Assembly: GCA_029962745.1 (NCBI GenBank)
Contig: CM057161.1
Span: forward strand, 7,561,383 to 7,625,382
Length of the DNA stretch: 64,000 bases
DNA from: Echinometra lucunter
Taxonomy: Eukaryota; Echinodermata; Echinoidea; Camarodonta; Echinometridae
Direction: 5' to 3'
Shown: positions 12,259 through 21,597 of the stretch, one piece after another
Layout of the letters: each line of letters opens with the position of its first letter
Numbering within the stretch: the first letter of the stretch is position 1
The notes under the pieces: model-generated
Databases searched by the model: none
Seen by the model: only the letters and a program-made list of their open reading frames with translations
Told to the model about the DNA's origin: nothing
Program-made: the position numbers and the translations under genes

Positions 12259-12377
12259 CTTTTGTTTTCCAGGAGGGATAGACTTGCCCCTTATAGGAGA
12301 CCACAAATGAGATCATTCTCTAACAAGGTATGACAGTTGTTCCCTTAAATCTGAGTAACTCTGATTCACACATAGCC
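12259..12377 (-). pseudogene. Decayed copy of the 13042-13151 exon (outer)
   Basis: On the minus strand this aligns along its length with the exon at 13042-13151 (matching CATACCTTG, GATCTCATTTGTGGTCTCCT, AAGTCTATCCCTCC). It carries at least two in-frame stops (TAA after CAGATT, and TAA where the intact exon has CAG) and lacks a donor: AAAAG stands where AGAG-GTAAGT is expected. It is the more decayed of two extra copies. Confidence 0.7.
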
Positions 12378-12415
12378 TACATGAAGGTAAAACTGATACA
12401 CTTGCCACCACTTGC

Positions 12416-12522
12416 CTAATCTGTTCTCTGAGAGGGGTAGACTTTCCCCCTGAAAGAGACCACATATGCGATTATCCTCTAAGGTATGACAGATGTCTCC
12501 CTACCTCTGATCCAAACACACC
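12416..12522 (-). pseudogene. Decayed copy of the 13042-13151 exon (inner)
   Basis: Closer to the intact exon. It keeps VCLDQR, a stop (TAG), then GDICHT, ICGLFQGESLPLSENR. The donor is GCAAGT, a GC-type site, in place of GTAAGT. One codon is missing relative to the intact copy. The in-frame TAG makes it non-coding as a full exon, although its splice signals could still be recognised. Confidence 0.75.
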
Positions 12523-12549
12523 ACGGGTAAAAACAAGGCAATAGCCATA

Positions 12550-12990
12550 ATGTATCTCGTCACGTTCGTGTGCAATCATTCTGGTAGGTAAATTTTAACA
12601 TTTCACCTCATTTGACCTTTGACCTACATACATGACCTTTGACACCAACATAACATTGAGGTCCCTGTAAGGCATCTACATCCAAGTGTGGTTACAAACG
12701 GGCTAGTGGTTCAAAAGTTAGTAACCCCAGTACAACTTGGAGGTAAATTTGAACATTTGACCTCATTTAAACTTTGACCTACATACATGTACATGACCTT
12801 TGACCCCCAAATAACATTGAGGTTCCTATAGAGCATCTACCTTTTAAGTTTGGTTAAGAACAGGTCAATGGTCACAAAGTTATTCTAGTTTCATAAGCAT
12901 CACGGATAGACGGACAGACGATGGGCGGACAGACGATGGGCAGACAGACAACAGACCGCTGAGGATCCTTTAGTCTCGCTCCACCTCGGT
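12550..12990. repeat. Dispersed repeat with TGACCTTTGACCT motifs
   Basis: Two degenerate ~170-bp units each contain TTTGACCTCAT, TTTGACCTACATACATG, and AACATTGAGGT. The tail is a GACGGACAGACGATGGGC tract. The stretch lies between the decayed and intact copies of the 13-kb exon and is related in style to the elements at 25070-25440 and 27665-28540. Confidence 0.7.
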
Positions 12991-13041
12991 GGCTCAGCAA
13001 TGATATTCACCTGTATAAGGTGATGAATTCTTGTCACTTAC

Positions 13042-13151
13042 CTCTTCTGTTCTCCGGGAGGGGTAGACTTTCCCCCTGTAGAAGACCACAAATGGGATCA
13101 TCCTCAGCCAACGTGTGTAAGATATCCCCCTGCTTCTGATCCAAGCATACC
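13042..13151 (-). CDS. Internal exon of the minus-strand gene (intact copy)
   Basis: 110 nt between acceptor TTTGTCTCGTAG and the strong donor GTAAGTGACA. Entered with one base completing a Gly codon from the exon at 13848-13951, it reads VCLDQKQGDILHTLAEDDP then ICGLLQGESLPLPENRR and leaves one base (G). The other frames contain stops. Two decayed tandem copies follow at 12416-12522 and 12259-12377. Their pattern of substitution shows that this copy kept the frame and splice sites. The product is not recognised. An acidic, Leu-rich helical segment is likely. Confidence 0.75.
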
Positions 13152-13847
13152 CTACGAGACAAATGACAGTAAATGAAAGCTCTTTAATAGATAATCTGGT
13201 GTTGGGAGATAAAGAGGTTTTCTGAAATTTGTGTATTTCATCAAGCACTTTGCACATGTATGTGGAGAGTACAGGGTTGTTTGATTCATCAAGTTATTAT
13301 TTCTTTGTTGTTGTTGTTGTTTATTCATTTATATGTTTTTTGCATATGCAGTGCAATTGCAAATGATAACAACTTTTGGTACCAACAGATAGTGCTTGAC
13401 AGCTGGCCACACCAGCAGTCCCTACAAGGAGAATCCCAAATAGGCCAATCAAAGTCGTTCCCTGCAGCTCAGATGATCATAAAACCCACTTAGTTATTTG
13501 TAACAAATAAATGAAAACTAACTAAAAACCAGAATGATAACGCTGCACAAATGGGGCTTTACCAAAAGATCAAATAAAATGTCTACCAAGTCAGAAGAGG
13601 AGAATCAAACTCCTAAATGACTTGATTATTCCTTTAAAAGTCAATATTAAATTTATATGAATATTCTGTTCAGGAATGAGTCTTCAGCTCATTTTCTAAA
13701 TTATCTTCGGGCCAAATCATTAAGCTTACAATGCTAAACACACATTTTATTCAATCCATTAAGGATAAAATGAAATGAACAAATTATCATAAACAGCATG
13801 TAAAAGAAATATCAAGAGCTCTTGAGATTAGGTGTGCAGGTACTTAC

Positions 13848-13951
13848 CCTGTAATACCCATCTTAGGAACATTATGAACAGCCCCCGCAAGTCCATCTTT
13901 GCTTGATAGAAGGCCTGTTCTGTTGCTCAATAAGTATAATATTAGGTCCGT
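13848..13951 (-). CDS. Internal exon of the minus-strand gene (intact copy)
   Basis: 104 nt with acceptor TATATTTTTCTCCAG and donor GTAAGTACC. It is open only in phase 0 and reads TDLILYLLSNRTGLLSSKDG then LAGAVHNVPKMGIT, ending with GG that joins the next exon's G. The other two frames contain stops. Several degraded copies lie just upstream in gene order (13988-14072, 14120-14335, 14721-14785). The first part resembles the amphipathic helices of ARM/HEAT-like proteins, but that is only an impression and I assign no family. Confidence 0.75.
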
Positions 13952-13987
13952 CTGGAGAAAAATATATATAAAACAAAATATTAAGGC

Positions 13988-14072
13988 ACTATGAACATTA
14001 TCTATGAACACATCTTTGATTTCAAGAAGAGCTTGTTCTGTTGCTCAATAAGTATAATAATAGGCCGATCCG
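13988..14072 (-). pseudogene. Decayed copy of the 13848-13951 exon (1)
   Basis: Minus-strand text keeps CTATTATTATACTTATTGAG and AACAGAACAAG, matching the intact exon (LLLYLLSNRT), then hits TGA and TAG. No usable donor is visible. It lies about 120 bp upstream (in gene order) of the intact copy. Confidence 0.65.
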
Positions 14073-14119
14073 GAATGAAATGAAACAAAAAATTAATGTC
14101 TTTAAACATCTCACAAAGA

Positions 14120-14335
14120 ACAGCCTCTAACAAGCGCATCTCTACTAGTCAGAAGGCCTGGGCCCGTTGCATTAAACTATTAATGGTAACTACCATGGTA
14201 ACAGTGCTCAACATCCAATCAAATTCAAGGTTTCCATGGAAGTTACCATTAATGGCAAAGTTACCATCAAAATGCATCAATGGCAAGGTTTATGCAATGG
14301 GGTCCTGTTCTGCTGCTCAATATACCGGTATAGGC
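14120..14335 (-). pseudogene. Decayed exon copy split by a MITE (2)
   Basis: The two parts 14120-14160 and 14304-14335 read across the insertion as the exon motif (plus strand GAAGGCCTG then TTCTGCTGCTCAATATA, against GAAGGCCTGTTCTGTTGCTCAATA in the intact copy). The element at 14161-14303 interrupts it, with CCTG at both junctions. Stops are present. Confidence 0.6.
14161..14303. mobile_element. MITE with GTTGCATTAAAC ends, inserted in an exon copy
   Basis: Related to 2500-2662: ends GGCCCGTTGCATTAAAC and GTTTATGCAATGGGGT, interior with GGTAACTACCATGG and AGTTACCATTAATGG. The flanking exon remnant continues uninterrupted when the element is removed. That fixes its boundaries and suggests a short CCTG target duplication. 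Confidence 0.7.
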
Positions 14336-14601
14336 ACTATGAACTTGACGGACAAAGAAAGCGGACAAAATAAACAACCCCTCATTCTACCCTTCACAAT
14401 GGTTCTGGTAGTCAAAAGAACATCCCTTCACTGCTATTGTCTAAAATATGTGGAACAGGTGTCACATGCATATTCACCTGAAACTACAGGATTAAACATA
14501 ATAGCTATGAAGGGATGTTCTTTTGACTACCAGAACCATTGTGAAGGGTAGAATGAGAGGTTGTTTATTTTGTCCGCTTTCTTTGTCCGCCATGTTCATA
14601 G
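14336..14601. mobile_element. Long-TIR MITE (CGGACAAAGAAAGCGG), copy 1
   Basis: Arms of about 80 bp begin CGGACAAAGAAAGCGGAC and end CTTTGTCCG. They include ACCCTTCACAATGGTTCTGG and TCAAAAGAACATCCCTTCA in opposite orientations, around an ~80-bp centre. The flanks CTATGAAC / GTTCATAG extend the symmetry. A second copy is at 49115-49355. It lies among the decayed exon copies. Confidence 0.85.
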
Positions 14602-14720
14602 TGAGGATTAGATCAGTCCGTAATAATGAGAAACAAAAACTGTCTCAGTGAACCTGTTCTGTAGCTAGCGTTATTTACATGGTGAGGTTCATCTAGAAAA
14701 CAAATAAAACATATTTCTTA

Positions 14721-14785
14721 GTGGTTGTGAACAGCCCCTGCAAGTCCATTCCTGCTTGTTAGGATGCCTGTTCTGCTGTTCAACA
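14721..14785 (-). pseudogene. Decayed copy of the 13848-13951 exon (3)
   Basis: Minus-strand text reads LLNSRTGILTSRNGLAGAVH, clearly parallel to LLSNRTGLLSSKDGLAGAVH, and then reaches a stop. Splice sites are not conserved. This is the outermost copy I could align. Confidence 0.7.
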
Positions 14786-14925
14786 GGCATGAAATTAAGT
14801 CAAATGTATACTTTATAGGTCTTCAAATTTGAGTAAATATGGATATCAGTTTTATTAGACTGAAACTTGTAGAATTAGGAAGTGTTAAGAAACAAATCAC
14901 AAAGAAATGTTAAGAACTACATGGT

Positions 14926-15074
14926 GTTTTATCCCATACTTTTTCTTGGCAACTAACAGAACAAATATATTGTCTGTTTGGACCCAGGAGGCCATTTAAG
15001 TGTTTTATTCCATACTTTTTCTTGGCAACTAACAGAACAAATATATTGTCTGTTTGGACCCAGGAGGCCATTTA
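14926..15074. repeat. 73-bp tandem duplication
   Basis: Two nearly identical units, each containing CATACTTTTTCTTGGCAACT and GACCCAGGAGGCCATTTAAG. The second unit runs into the palindromic element at 15045-15120, so the left arm of that element is duplicated. Confidence 0.8.
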
Positions 15075-15120
15075 AGTCTGTACAAAATGATAGGAGTTAA
15101 TGCCCTTCTGGCTCCAAACA
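15045..15120. mobile_element. Short palindromic MITE (ATTGTCTGTTTGG family)
   Basis: Left arm ATTGTCTGTTTGGACCCAG and right arm CTTCTGGCTCCAAACA are inverted. Same family as 3978-4061 and 58350-58429. Confidence 0.65.
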
Positions 15121-15835
15121 TGATATAAAGCATCCTACTTCTCATGAATGAAACTTGTTCTTTTATTTTCCCCTGTAACTTCTCTCCCATTTAATTTCAA
15201 GTCCCTTCAAACTATATGATCTCCCCCCCCCTTTATCTTCAATGTCTGTGCCTACCATGCCTATTTAATTACATAGCCACTTATGAATTCCTTATTTGAG
15301 CGTAACTGCATTTCTATGAATACAGAAATCAGAATTTCAAAATAAGCTTCAAACTGTACTGGTTTCAAAATCACTCTCCATACATGAAAAAAACTACATG
15401 CAGACGGCTGGGTTCTCTTACACATCTTATAAAGTTTATGTTTTTGTTCTGACTGCATCATCAAAATGGGTTTTTAGAAGCAGTCTGCCGTTTATCCTAT
15501 AATTCCAACCTCGCCATGCGTGGAGCTGCATGCTAAGAGAAAATGCTCTTAACTTGCCACTTGTGAAAGCTTTACTACCTAAAAAGCAAACAAGACAATA
15601 ATACCTACTTCCATTTACATGCGAGAAAAAAAAAGAATATCTACAACCCCGCATCACAGCCAGAGTAGAAAAAATTCAAGAGAAATTCTCATTCTTTTCA
15701 ATAATAAGGATCAATTTGGTTGGCATGGCAACAGGGAGTGCAACAAAAAACGGTGTGGTTGTCATGAAATTCATAACGCCCCTTCAATAGCATGCAGGGA
15801 GTCTGTGAAACCTGCCGTCAAGTGTGCTTAAATTT
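15121..15835. other. No supported feature
   Basis: An open minus-strand frame near 15440-15600 has an AG before it but no clear donor and no conserved look. I leave it unassigned. Confidence 0.35.
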
Positions 15836-16257
15836 GCACTTGATGGTATGCATTAGGGCTCCATTGAGAATTGCCAAGGTTGCAAAGATCTCCTGAGCAT
15901 ACAGTACTTTAAGGACAGAGCTGTATTTCTTTTTACAGGAGAAATGGAGATCAGTTGTTATCCTTCAAATTTTATTACTGCAAAAAGAGATCTTCTGTGT
16001 GCATATGTGCACACATATGCAGTACTTATAGCAGTATATAGTTACAGGGAAATTGAAGGGCAGTCGAAGATTGGATATCAGTTGTCTTTCAAATTTCAAT
16101 CTTTTAAAAAAGAGATTTCATGTGCAGGTATTTTCATAACTTGCAGTACCGATACATATTTCCAGCAAATATGGAAGGCAGGGTAAATATTACACAGTCT
16201 TGTTAAAATGTTTAAATCATGCAGGATCAAGACATTGTGTGCATACAGCTTTTTAAT

Positions 16258-17329
16258 TTTTTTCTTTTTTTTTTTTTTTTTCATTAAGTTTTTATTGATC
16301 GATAAAATGATTACACAAATATCAAAATACAATCGAAATCAAAAACAATAAAAAAAAACAATAACATAATCATAATGAATCAGAACAAAGCAGTATTACA
16401 TGGAAATAAATGAGCTCAGCTAGTAAACAAGTACATCTAATATACAAGCAGTTTCTTACACAAGTACACTGTACATCAGAACACATATTTCCACTTCCTA
16501 AAGTGAAGTGCAAGAGTACCTTTCTTTTTGGCAATGCGATATTCTGTTTCCTTACAAGTTTTCAAATAGACTTTAAAACCCTGAAATGAAGGAATGTTAT
16601 TTTTGAATTTACATAAGTAAATATAATATTTGAATATCAGGAAAATATACGTGATAAATTTGTCATCTTTAACTCCAAAAATCTTTTCAAAGGGAGACGG
16701 ATTAAAAACCTTCTTGATATGTCGAGAAATTTCAAGAACTATTTCGTTCCAAATGATTTTCACAATGTCACAATCAATAAATACATGGATAATGGTTTCT
16801 GATAGGGAGTGACAGAATGTACAATTCGGAGAATTCTTCCTTTTAATTTTATGTAAGAAGTCGTTTAAGGAGATAGCTTTATGAAAGAGTTTAAAATAGA
16901 AAGAACGTATACGCGAGTCTATTGAACATTTGAAATTTCTCAAATGAATCTTATCCCACTCTTCAGAGTTTGGGGACAAAGACAGTTCTTCCCAGAAGTC
17001 AGTGTGTTTTGTTGGAATAAAAATCCCGAGCAAGATAGGGTAAACATACTTTGGGACCTTCTTTGCTTGACATAGATTGTTTACTATTTTATAAAAAATT
17101 TCTTCATTGTCCCAATCTGACATATGTAACCAAGAATTTGGAATATTTTTCATTAAAAAGTTGAAGTTTTTCCTTCCCCTTGGAGAAATGTCAAAGTCAA
17201 GAATTAGTTCTTCAAAAAGCTTGCTTCCTGGGAGTGGGGGGTTCAATAAATCGCTAACAAAATTTATTCCGCAATCAAACCATTCTTGGTTAAAAAAATA
17301 CTGTTTTGTCTTGGATCTAATATGTTTTT

Positions 17330-17373
<44 letters not shown>
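16258..17373 (-). mobile_element. 5'-truncated LINE (non-LTR retrotransposon) fragment
   Basis: The element lies on the minus strand. Its 3' end has AATAAA followed shortly by an A tail (a T run near 16262-16281 on the plus strand). Its 5' end stops at a 43-base T run on the plus strand (17331-17373). The body encodes the C-terminal region of a LINE ORF2. There is no endonuclease or reverse-transcriptase core, so it is a dead 5'-truncated copy. The A-run at the truncated 5' side is odd. It could be an expanded Lys-codon tract or the tail of another element. Confidence 0.8.
16476..17331 (-). pseudogene. LINE ORF2 C-terminal fragment with CCHC-type motif
   Basis: Open from the A-run at 17331 to the stop at 16476, without a natural start. 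The N-terminal part reads NQEWFDCGINFVSDLLN, the segment downstream of the reverse transcriptase in many LINE ORF2 proteins. A later part has FYFKLFHKAISLNDFLH followed by C-x2-C, H and C spaced as CTFC...HVFIDC, a zinc-finger-like motif typical of the LINE C-terminus. About 285 codons remain of a protein normally well over 800. The frame is intact over this length, so the insertion may be fairly young. Clade is not assigned. Confidence 0.8.
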
Positions 17374-17769
17374 CTTAATGCTGTGAATAAAACTGTAAAC
17401 TATCTACTGGCAAAATGAAGGACAGTGCAAAGATTGGATAGTGTTGTCTTTCAAATTTCTGTGAAGTTGGAGAGGCCATCAGTTTTATATGTAGTTCCTA
17501 GAATAAGTCCATAAATATTCCATTGTTGAAGGTAAAAGGTACTGCAAAGAGTTTTAAATGACAAAGTTGTTGAAGCAATACAAGGATAGGGTTCCTTATT
17601 TCCTTAAATTTGAGCTTGGTGGGATCCAATAAGGCTCAACTGAGATTCACCACAGTTGCAAAAGGAATCTACTGAACATGGAGTACTTCATATGCAGGGC
17701 TGTATTACATTTACAGGAAAGGTGGAGATCACTTGTTATTCTTCAAATTTTAATAATGCACAGGGGATC

Positions 17770-18181
17770 TTAATGCATAGCAGTACAGAGCTTTCTTGAG
17801 GTTTAAATTAATCATCTTCAGTTCCTCAAATTGGCAATACAAATCATTTAGTTCCATGTTTACATAGCTTGAAAAAAATAAATATGGATATAACATAAAC
17901 CAAAATGAAATATAATTCTAAAATTGAATCAGAAATTGCTCATTTGAACACAGAAAAAGTGATTATACATTATTCACTGCATTGCAAATTTGAAGAGTTT
18001 AATGATTAGTTACACTTAAACTGCTCTAATTTGAGAACTCCACACCATACAGTGATGGGAATGGGCTCAAATTTGTCAGTGCATTTTTCTCTTTCTGCCC
18101 ATGTATGATATGTACTGCCCAACATTCTGGACCAACGGATACTGCAAGAGCGTCTCCTAACACTGTACCTCTATGGTTTAA
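17770..18181. mobile_element. TTAA-flanked MITE (piggyBac-like ends), subfamily A
   Basis: 412 bp from TTAATGCATAG to CTATGGTTTAA, with TTAA at both outer ends. It is an inverted-orientation relative of 20334-20740 (shared AAATTGGCAATACAAA, TTTCTGCCCATGTAT, CATTCTGGACCAACGGATAC). TTAA targets and CCC-starting ends (TTAACCCATAG consensus) are typical of piggyBac-type elements. No transposase is present. The open frame across it is shared by both copies only because they are the same repeat. Confidence 0.75.
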
Positions 18182-18290
18182 TGTACACACATGCAGTACT
18201 GATAGTGGCATATACGTGTAATTTACAGGGAAAATAAAGGGCAAGGCAGAGAGCAGATACTAACTGTTCCCTTCCACAGTTATATCTAGT

Positions 18291-18849
18291 GAAGGTGTTC
18301 TGATCAATTACATTTCTCAAAACATCTCTCCCTTATACCAAAAAATGACAACTTCCATTCCCTGTTCTAGCAATTCAATGTAATGCACAAAGTTGACTTA
18401 AAGAAGGCAATAAATGTCCATGAATTTGGTATCTACGCAAAGCATATGTCATTCATAAGTAGTTTATTCGCATGGCAAATCACAAAAATCTTCTGGCTCC
18501 TGGATATCCTCAACTGAAATGTTAATACATAGCCTCCTCAGTCAGCCAAAAAATCCAGTCACGAAACTTGTCCACTATTCGTGATGTCACGAGGGGGTGA
18601 ACGTATATTTACATACCCGGATGTTCTATACAAAACATGTGCAGAGAGACAGAGAGATTTCTGCTTTTTTTTTTCCAAAGGCTGAAAAGTCAAATAATTC
18701 AGAACTCTGTGATCAATTCTTTTCCTTCTCCTTATAGTTCATAGTGTGAACATCAATTATCTGGTTTAGAATTATGACATATGCATGCTATAAATGCAAA
18801 ATTAGTTGATATTTTCACCATTATTTTGGGGGGAGTGTGTTGAATTTGG
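18291..18849. other. No feature seen
   Basis: AT-rich sequence with one T run near 18665. Nothing supported. Confidence 0.4.
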
Positions 18850-19095
18850 TGGGATTACGAGCTCTGGAAAGTGGATCCGGCCGCTCGTACCAAAGCGCAA
18901 GCATGTGTATATTTGTGTGTGTACCACGGTGTGTACATACTGGCGTTTGCATGTATGCCAGCGCAATATCCATCAATCCACCACCAGGTGTAGGCGGCTG
19001 GTCTTCCAGTGGAGAATCTGCTCTCTGCAAGAACGTTCAGGCAGGAGCCGCATCACTCGGGGATGAATATCGTTCAACTACGACATCGTCAGCTG
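18850..19095. other. GC- and CpG-richer island
   Basis: Noticeably richer in GC and CpG than its surroundings (GGATCCGGCCGCTCG near 18874, GGAGCCGCATCACTCGGGG near 19044). Open frames exist on both strands but I see no convincing splice pair. It might be an unmethylated island, an exon of another gene, or part of a repeat. Confidence 0.3.
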
Positions 19096-20333
19096 CTGGA
19101 AATCTCTATATCAAATTTGATATTTTGCTGTTTTTATAGGCATACTGCATCCTTTTGAGGCATTCACACATATGAATGATAAGTATGATCACAGTTCTAG
19201 GAATTACCGATTCACATACTAAGTAATTGATCCTGCACACCAACAAAACCTGTCTGACATTTACTATTCGTACGTGTAGGTTCAATACAATGGTGATTGA
19301 ACCTCTTCCACCAGTGCATGCAATCCGACCGAGCACCTAGGTTTCTGCATGCGACCCAGCGTTTCTGACTTCGAGATTTTGGTGAAGTTTAGTCCCTTAA
19401 ATTCACCATTCTGAACTTGTCCTGTGATTGAACGCCACTCATTGTTATTTTAAGGGTTGAAAGCTTTCTATTGATGTGATTATCTCAATATTTGTGATCG
19501 TTTTCTTACATCAACTTTAAATGTACATGTAAGTTCTACATTAAAACTTCAATATTGTATCCACTCAAAATTGGTTACACAAAAAAGTTTAGGAAATAAC
19601 CTTTTAAATTTGATCTTGACTATACATCTTTTCAAGAAACCTGTTGATTTGCATTGGTTCTCTTCAAAGGATTTATCAATCACTGATAAATTTGTTGCAT
19701 TACTGGGAATCACTCAATCCAAAAAATCTCAAAGGTAATTTAGTTACAAATACATGTAGTTACTAACAATATAATGATAACTTTGAATTAATGTTGATCA
19801 GCCTCGAAACATTAAAATTTACAGCTCATTTGGCTAGTAGCCCTAAAGCTCTAACAAGTTAGTTTTTTTAAAAACATTCCTTGCAATCCTGCATGTTATT
19901 TGAATGACGGTAACTCTAAAACTCTAAAAAGTTTTTCTTTTTCCTCTCTTTTTTTTTTTGGGGGGGGGGGGGGGTTTACTAATATTGCAATCCTGGTTTC
20001 ACTGACAAATAGAATTTGTACCCACTTTTTTTTGTTTTTGTTGAAAATCAAGGTTTACCTCTGAATATGTAATGTAGGTTACCAGTCTTTGTTGTGCTGT
20101 CATTGTTTTGTTGTTTTTCATTTCACATATTTACTAATAAGGTGTTTTACAGGGGAATGCTTTACGACATCAATGAAGCTTGGATAATTCTGCTTTTATT
20201 TCTATATTCCCATTGATTGTTGGACATTCTACAAGATTTGAATTCTTTTGTTTTGTGTCTTTGTTTTTGTGGTACATGTCAGTGTGCACTTCATTACATA
20301 TTGAGCACAAACAAACATTTGCATTATCCCATA
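19096..20333. other. No feature seen
   Basis: AT-rich sequence with a T/G homopolymer run near 19951-19974. No exon or repeat can be supported. Confidence 0.4.
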
Positions 20334-20740
20334 GGGGTACAGTGTCACCTTTAGGAGACGCTTTAGCAGTATCTGTTGGTCCAGAATGTTGGGCAGTACA
20401 TTTTATACATGAGCAGAAAGAGAAAAATGCACTGACAAATTTGAGCCTATTCCTATCGCTGTATGGTATGGCATTCTCGAATTAGAGCAGTTTAAGTGTA
20501 ACTAATCATTAAACTCTTTAAATTGGCAACGCAGTGAATAATATATAATCACTATTTCTGTATTCAAATTGGCAATTTCTGATTCAATTTTACAATTATA
20601 TTTCATTTTGGTTTATGTTACATCCATATTTATTTTTTTCAAGCTATGTAAACGTGGAAAAAAATCCTTTGTATTGCCAATTTGAGGATTGAAGATGATT
20701 AATTTAGACCTCGAGAAAGCTCTGTACTGCTATGGGTTAA
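20334..20740. mobile_element. TTAA-flanked MITE, subfamily A (inverted copy)
   Basis: From TTATCCCATAGGGGTAC to CTGCTATGGGTTAA. The interior is the reverse complement of 17770-18181 (ATCTGTTGGTCCAGAATG, ATACATGAGCAGAAAGAG). Left TTAA is mutated to TTAT. The open frame on the plus strand is repeat sequence. Confidence 0.75.
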
Positions 20741-21383
20741 GCCACAAGCTCACATCACAGAGATTTACAGAGACTACATGGGTATCTTCTCATGTGAACA
20801 TTACACACATAAAGCAGAGACCACAACTTACGCAAATCTCTCGATTCAGAGGGTGACAACCAGTTGGACATAAATTTTCCCTATCAGATATAGCCAATAA
20901 TGACTGATATTAGCTATCGATACTGCTATCAGGGACATACAGCGCAGGTATACATGTAATAGGCACGTACTTCCAGTTTAATAGTGTCATCATAGTACAA
21001 AAGATGATACTGGCTTAACAGCAAGATGAGAGTGCAATTAAACAGCATTTCTTATCGGTTACTGCATCATGAATAGGCATGTCTTACATGAGAAATAAAA
21101 TCTTTCTGAAAATGCTCTAACAGTAACGATTTGAAAGGTTTTTAAGGGTATTGCTTTTATCTTACTGTCTTAAAATTTCAGATTTTATCTGAGAATAAAA
21201 ATCCTCAGAATACCACCCCATACTGTATCTTCATTATGTCCCATGTTATTACATGTACGAAGTGATATTTTAAATCCCCTTGGGACTTGGGTATATTCCG
21301 CCTCATTCTCATTAACAGTAAAGGCCGGTTTTTATGGCATGCAAAAATTTTGCAAAGGATGCGAAAGTAAAAAAAAAAAAAAA
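20741..21383. other. No feature seen
   Basis: Unannotated AT-rich sequence. An A run at about 21370-21384 abuts the next element. Confidence 0.4.
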
Positions 21384-21597
21384 ATGGCAAAGTCCAACAT
21401 TTGTGTTTTGGGCTCCAAAAGTTTGTCAAAGTTTGGAAGCGTAGACACTGTTCACAGGATGCTGGACACATTTGCAAGAAATTTCGAACTTTTTAAAACT
21501 CCCATCAAACTAAAAATGAACAACTGATGACACTTCCAAACCCCCATGCAAGATTGGCAAGCTTCAGGAATCTAAAGTATGCATGTTGGACTTGCCA
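21384..21597. mobile_element. MITE with ATGGCAAAGTCCAACAT ends, copy 1
   Basis: Ends ATGGCAAAGTCCAACAT and ATGTTGGACTTGCCAT are inverted copies. The interior shares GGGCTCCAAAA and GCACAC/CTAAAA-AACAACTGA segments with the copy at 42641-42872. No coding capacity. Confidence 0.75.

Larger units (their letters stand above)
15836..18290. repeat. Degenerate ~130-bp tandem array, split by two insertions
   Basis: Units share GCAGTACTT, TTACAGG(G/A)AAA, GGGCAG...AAGATTGGAT, GTTGT(C/T)TTTCAAATTT and GATCTT. Recognisable units start near 15895, 16018 and 16143, then continue at about 17390-17769 and 18182-18290. The array is interrupted by the LINE fragment (16258-17373) and the TTAA element (17770-18181). 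Removing the latter restores a continuous unit (GGGGATCT then TGTACACACATGCAGTACT). Confidence 0.65.

Noticed and set aside
14096..14551. Open frame of 151 codons on the plus strand
   Set aside because: It crosses two different MITEs and a decayed exon copy on the other strand. The frame is accidental.
18855..18885. Cluster of restriction-like sites (GAGCTC, GGATCC, CGGCCG) hinting at vector sequence
   Set aside because: The sites are not in a known polylinker order and the flanks are ordinary genomic-looking sequence. Coincidence is likely.
18026..20485. Matching predicted peptides on opposite strands (shared GDALAVSVGPECWAV)
   Set aside because: Both lie inside the same TTAA-flanked MITE family, so the similarity is that of the repeat, not of a gene pair.
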